44,391 nt of DNA from Rhodoblastus sp. (GTDB lineage: Bacteria > Pseudomonadota > Alphaproteobacteria > Rhizobiales > Beijerinckiaceae): NCBI RefSeq assembly GCF_019449565.1, contig NZ_JAGRPM010000049.1:1-44391 (forward strand), given 5' to 3'. The notes below the pieces were generated by a model. The model was not told the origin of the DNA. It did not search any database and was given only the letters and a program-made list of their open reading frames with translations. Of this stretch, positions 42,479-44,391 are shown one piece after another (position 1 is the first letter of the stretch; the number at the start of each line of letters is the position of its first letter). A program made the position numbers and the translations under genes.

Positions 42479-43474
42479 CTAAGGTGCCTCAGGGAGCGGC
42501 CGGAAGGGGTGCGGCAGCGCGCCAGCTCCACGCAAGCGCGCAAAGGCGCTGAGCCCGAACGGCTCATTGCCATTGGGATGGACGAGGATGACGCTTCCGG
42601 GACGGGCGGCGGCCCCAAGCGCCAGCCAGGCGTCGGCGCCCAGCGGGACCAAATGCGCCTCACGGACCTTCTCCATCAGGGCGCGGTCTGAAATCAGGCC
42701 CGGAAAGCGGAAAAAGACGCTCGGGACCTCGCCATTGGCGATCAGAAGCCGCTCGACGTCCAGAATTTCGCTGGTCATGTCCACGCCGGGAACGAGCAGG
42801 AAGTTCTGCGCATCCGCAACGCCGGGACGATAGGGGTGATGGAAGGAATGGTTGACGAAACTGATCGCCAGTCGCCCTTCCGCCTTTTCGCGCCGCAGCC
42901 AGAGAAAATCCGCGACATGCTGCTCCATCCACCGGCCCGTGATGGAGAGCGCGATGGGCGTGGCCGGGCCATCCTGCTCCAGCGATTTCAGGAAGGCGCG
43001 GTCCAGCGGCCGATGCGAGGGGCAGAGATCCCCGGTCAGAAAGGCGCCGCCGCCGCGTCCGCTCTTGAGACCGGCGTTGTCCAGCCAGGTCGCGCCGGGA
43101 GCGAGCGGCTTGCCGGGCTCCCGCGCGAAGCGGTCGACCGACGCGATAAAGCGCGTGTGCGCCTGGGCTTCGGCGGTCGTCGGCTTGCAGGTCCAGCAGG
43201 CCGCCCGCTCCAGCCTCGTCGTGAGCTTTTCGGGATCGACCGCAAGGAAAAGCTCTTCGCCGCCGAAGCGCAGGCTTCGCGCGGCCAGAACCTCTTCGCC
43301 TCCATCGCGGCGGCAGCTCTGCAAGATGATTTGGAGATTTTCGACCCGGCTCATCGGCTGCAGCGATCCGTCGAGCGGGGCCGCCACAACGAAGGGTGCG
43401 GCGCAATCGGCGGCGCTTGCGCCTGCGAAAGTCAGGGGCCAGAGTGCGAGAGCCAGAGCGAGAACTTTTCTCAT
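42479..43474 (-). CDS. Exported polysaccharide deacetylase-like protein
   Basis: The 331-residue protein has a signal peptide (VLALALALWPLTFAGASA). Its catalytic core follows the polysaccharide deacetylase (NodB) layout in divergent form. FLTGDLCPS takes the place of the usual TFDDG motif and provides an Asp, VNHSFHHPY is the HxxxH metal motif, and FFRFPGLISD is motif 3. A Cys pair (CWTC) is also present. These enzymes deacetylate chitin-like sugars, peptidoglycan or xylan; substrate unknown. It is divergent from the GNAT gene with only 11 bases between start codons. Confidence 0.8.
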   Translation of the reverse strand: MRKVLALALALWPLTFAGASAADCAAPFVVAAPLDGSLQPMSRVENLQIILQSCRRDGGEEVLAARSLRFGGEELFLAVDPEKLTTRLERAACWTCKPTTAEAQAHTRFIASVDRFAREPGKPLAPGATWLDNAGLKSGRGGGAFLTGDLCPSHRPLDRAFLKSLEQDGPATPIALSITGRWMEQHVADFLWLRREKAEGRLAISFVNHSFHHPYRPGVADAQNFLLVPGVDMTSEILDVERLLIANGEVPSVFFRFPGLISDRALMEKVREAHLVPLGADAWLALGAAARPGSVILVHPNGNEPFGLSAFARLRGAGALPHPFRPLPEAP

Positions 43475-43485
43475 ATCCGAGACAA

Positions 43486-43938
43486 ATGACCGAAAATTCG
43501 CCGCAACCCAAGAATTTTTCCATTCGACGCGAGGCCGCGCCCGATTCCGGCCAAATGACGCGGGAGGCTCTGGCGGCGGAGGTCGCTTCGGAATTCGGCC
43601 CGCGCGAGGAAAGCGCCTTCGTTCTGGCGGCGCGCGATGCGTCGGGCGGCTGGATTGGCGGGATCAATGGCTTGATCCATTGGCGCTGGCTCTATGTCGC
43701 CCAGTTTGTCGTCGCATCGGACTGGCGCGGAAAGGGTCTGGGCCGCGCCCTGCTCGCGGAGGCGGAAAGCCTTGCGCGCGAAAATGGTTGCGTCGGGATC
43801 TATCTCGACACGTTCAGCCCGCGTGCGCTGGACTTCTATCGCGCCAATGGCTTTGTCGTCGCAGGCCAAATCGCGAACTTCCCGCCCGGCGCGGCGCGGA
43901 CTTATTTGAGCAAGGCGCTTTGCATTTTCCGAAATTGA
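43486..43938 (+). CDS. GNAT-family N-acetyltransferase
   Basis: The 150-residue protein has the GNAT acetyl-CoA fold: FVLAARDASGGWIGGINGLIHWRWLYVAQFVVASDWRGKGLGRALLAEAESLARENGCVGIYLDTFSPRALDFYRANGF. The RGKGLGRAL segment is the pyrophosphate-binding loop (motif A, R/Q-x-x-G-x-G/A). The acceptor is unknown. The start is ATG 43486; the longer frame from 43396 overlaps the deacetylase gene and is not favoured. Confidence 0.87.
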   Translation: MTENSPQPKNFSIRREAAPDSGQMTREALAAEVASEFGPREESAFVLAARDASGGWIGGINGLIHWRWLYVAQFVVASDWRGKGLGRALLAEAESLARENGCVGIYLDTFSPRALDFYRANGFVVAGQIANFPPGAARTYLSKALCIFRN

Positions 43939-44240
43939 GACCGAGCGGCCTTCTGCTGGAAGGTCGCGGCATTCGTCCTGATGGTCGTTGGCGTTAACCA
44001 AAAGCGGTAGCCGGCGGCGCATTGGAGTATTTCGGCCCGGCGCGATTCAAAATTATCCTCTCATCGCAAGCGGATCGTTCAAGCCAAACATCAGGCAGGC
44101 ACGAGGGCATGCCTTAACGCGAGATGATCGCGGTTTGGGATGCATCGTCAAAGATTTGCATGCGGGGCGCGGCTCCCGGTCCGATGACAGTATCTCTGTC
44201 GCGCGCTTTCGATCAGCAGAAGTTGATGAGAGGAATCGCC
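43939..44240. other. Upstream region of the right-edge secreted protein
   Basis: This 302-base gap holds no supportable gene. No hairpin or clear promoter stands out. GAGAGGAA at 44228-44235 is the ribosome-binding site of the partial gene at 44241. Confidence 0.5.
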
Positions 44241-44391
44241 ATGGCAGACCCGACCATTTTCGAGACGAGGATTGCGGCGTCGCTTGACGATGTGGAGCAG
44301 ATGGCGTCCGGCTCCATCTATGCCGCCAGTTCGGACCTTGAGCTGGTCGACGACGTGCAGACCACGGGCGGTACCGGCCAGACGGTGGGGC
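44241..44391 (+). CDS. N-terminus of a probable secreted protein (truncated by the window edge)
   Basis: The frame is open from ATG 44241 to the end (50 codons visible) and begins MADPTIFETRIAASLDDVEQMASGSIYAASSDLELVDD. The pattern VE(Q)xASGSIY/xSSDLELxxD followed by a QTVG strand is one I associate with N-terminal domains of large calcium-binding or RTX-type surface proteins of alphaproteobacteria. There is no Sec signal, as in type I-secreted proteins. The C-terminus lies beyond the window, so this is tentative. The gene has GAGAGGAA seven bases upstream. Confidence 0.55.
   Translation, partial: MADPTIFETRIAASLDDVEQMASGSIYAASSDLELVDDVQTTGGTGQTVG

Overview
The window looks like a high-GC alphaproteobacterial chromosome segment (order Rhizobiales/Hyphomicrobiales, probably a Beijerinckiaceae/Methylocystaceae-type or Rhodoblastus-like lineage). 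The clues are heavy GC-third-position coding, polyhydroxyalkanoate (PHA) genes, a PuuD-type membrane urate hydroxylase, a CSFVSGE-type PAP2 phosphatase and a FixK/FNR-type site. The taxonomic call is inference; no rRNA or tRNA gene was seen.

Layout. (1) 1-5050 is the end of an integrated genetic element, all read on the minus strand. It has a P4-type tyrosine integrase at its right edge, a PrtN-like activator, an AlpA-like excisionase, several small unknown genes, and a primase-like gene whose 3' end runs into what looks like an IS21-type insertion sequence terminus (four ~24-bp repeats, bases 46-127). (2) 5051-12182 holds the presumed attachment region and mixed host genes: serine hydrolase, acyltransferase, XRE regulator, CBS protein, MFS transporter, alpha/beta hydrolase, glycosyltransferase. 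(3) 12252-19306 is the translation block infC / rpmI / rplT / pheS / pheT. infC appears to use an ATT start and is separated from rpmI by an MFS transporter and a small membrane protein. (4) 19319-27901 contains small enzymes, class I fumarase, an orphan Vsr-type nuclease and a PHA/CoA block (PHA granule-associated protein, succinate/acetyl-CoA transferase, PHA depolymerase), then a GST.

(5) 28017-30156 is the most interesting locus. A Tat-exported high-potential iron-sulfur protein with PioC-like cysteine spacing is divergent from a 484-residue fused monoheme cytochrome-porin resembling Cyc2. A perfect TTGAT-N4-ATCAA site lies between them. Together they suggest a compact, oxygen-regulated route for moving electrons across the outer membrane (Fe(II) or other extracellular donor oxidation), built from a Cyc2-type porin and a Pio/Iro-type HiPIP.

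(6) 30224-44391 has puuD with a PAP2 phosphatase, a DsbA-like isomerase, a ThiF/MoeB enzyme, a multi-branched palindrome, RidA, a YqhA-like protein, MsrA and a LysR regulator. It continues with a GDCCVxC / Crp-Fnr / DUF2892 module (with a probable CTG start and a Crp-type operator), a His-rich CDF transporter, YchF, YchJ, a chromophore-ligand-less phytochrome-like PAS-GAF protein, a polysaccharide deacetylase and a GNAT acetyltransferase. The window ends in the start of a probable secreted protein.
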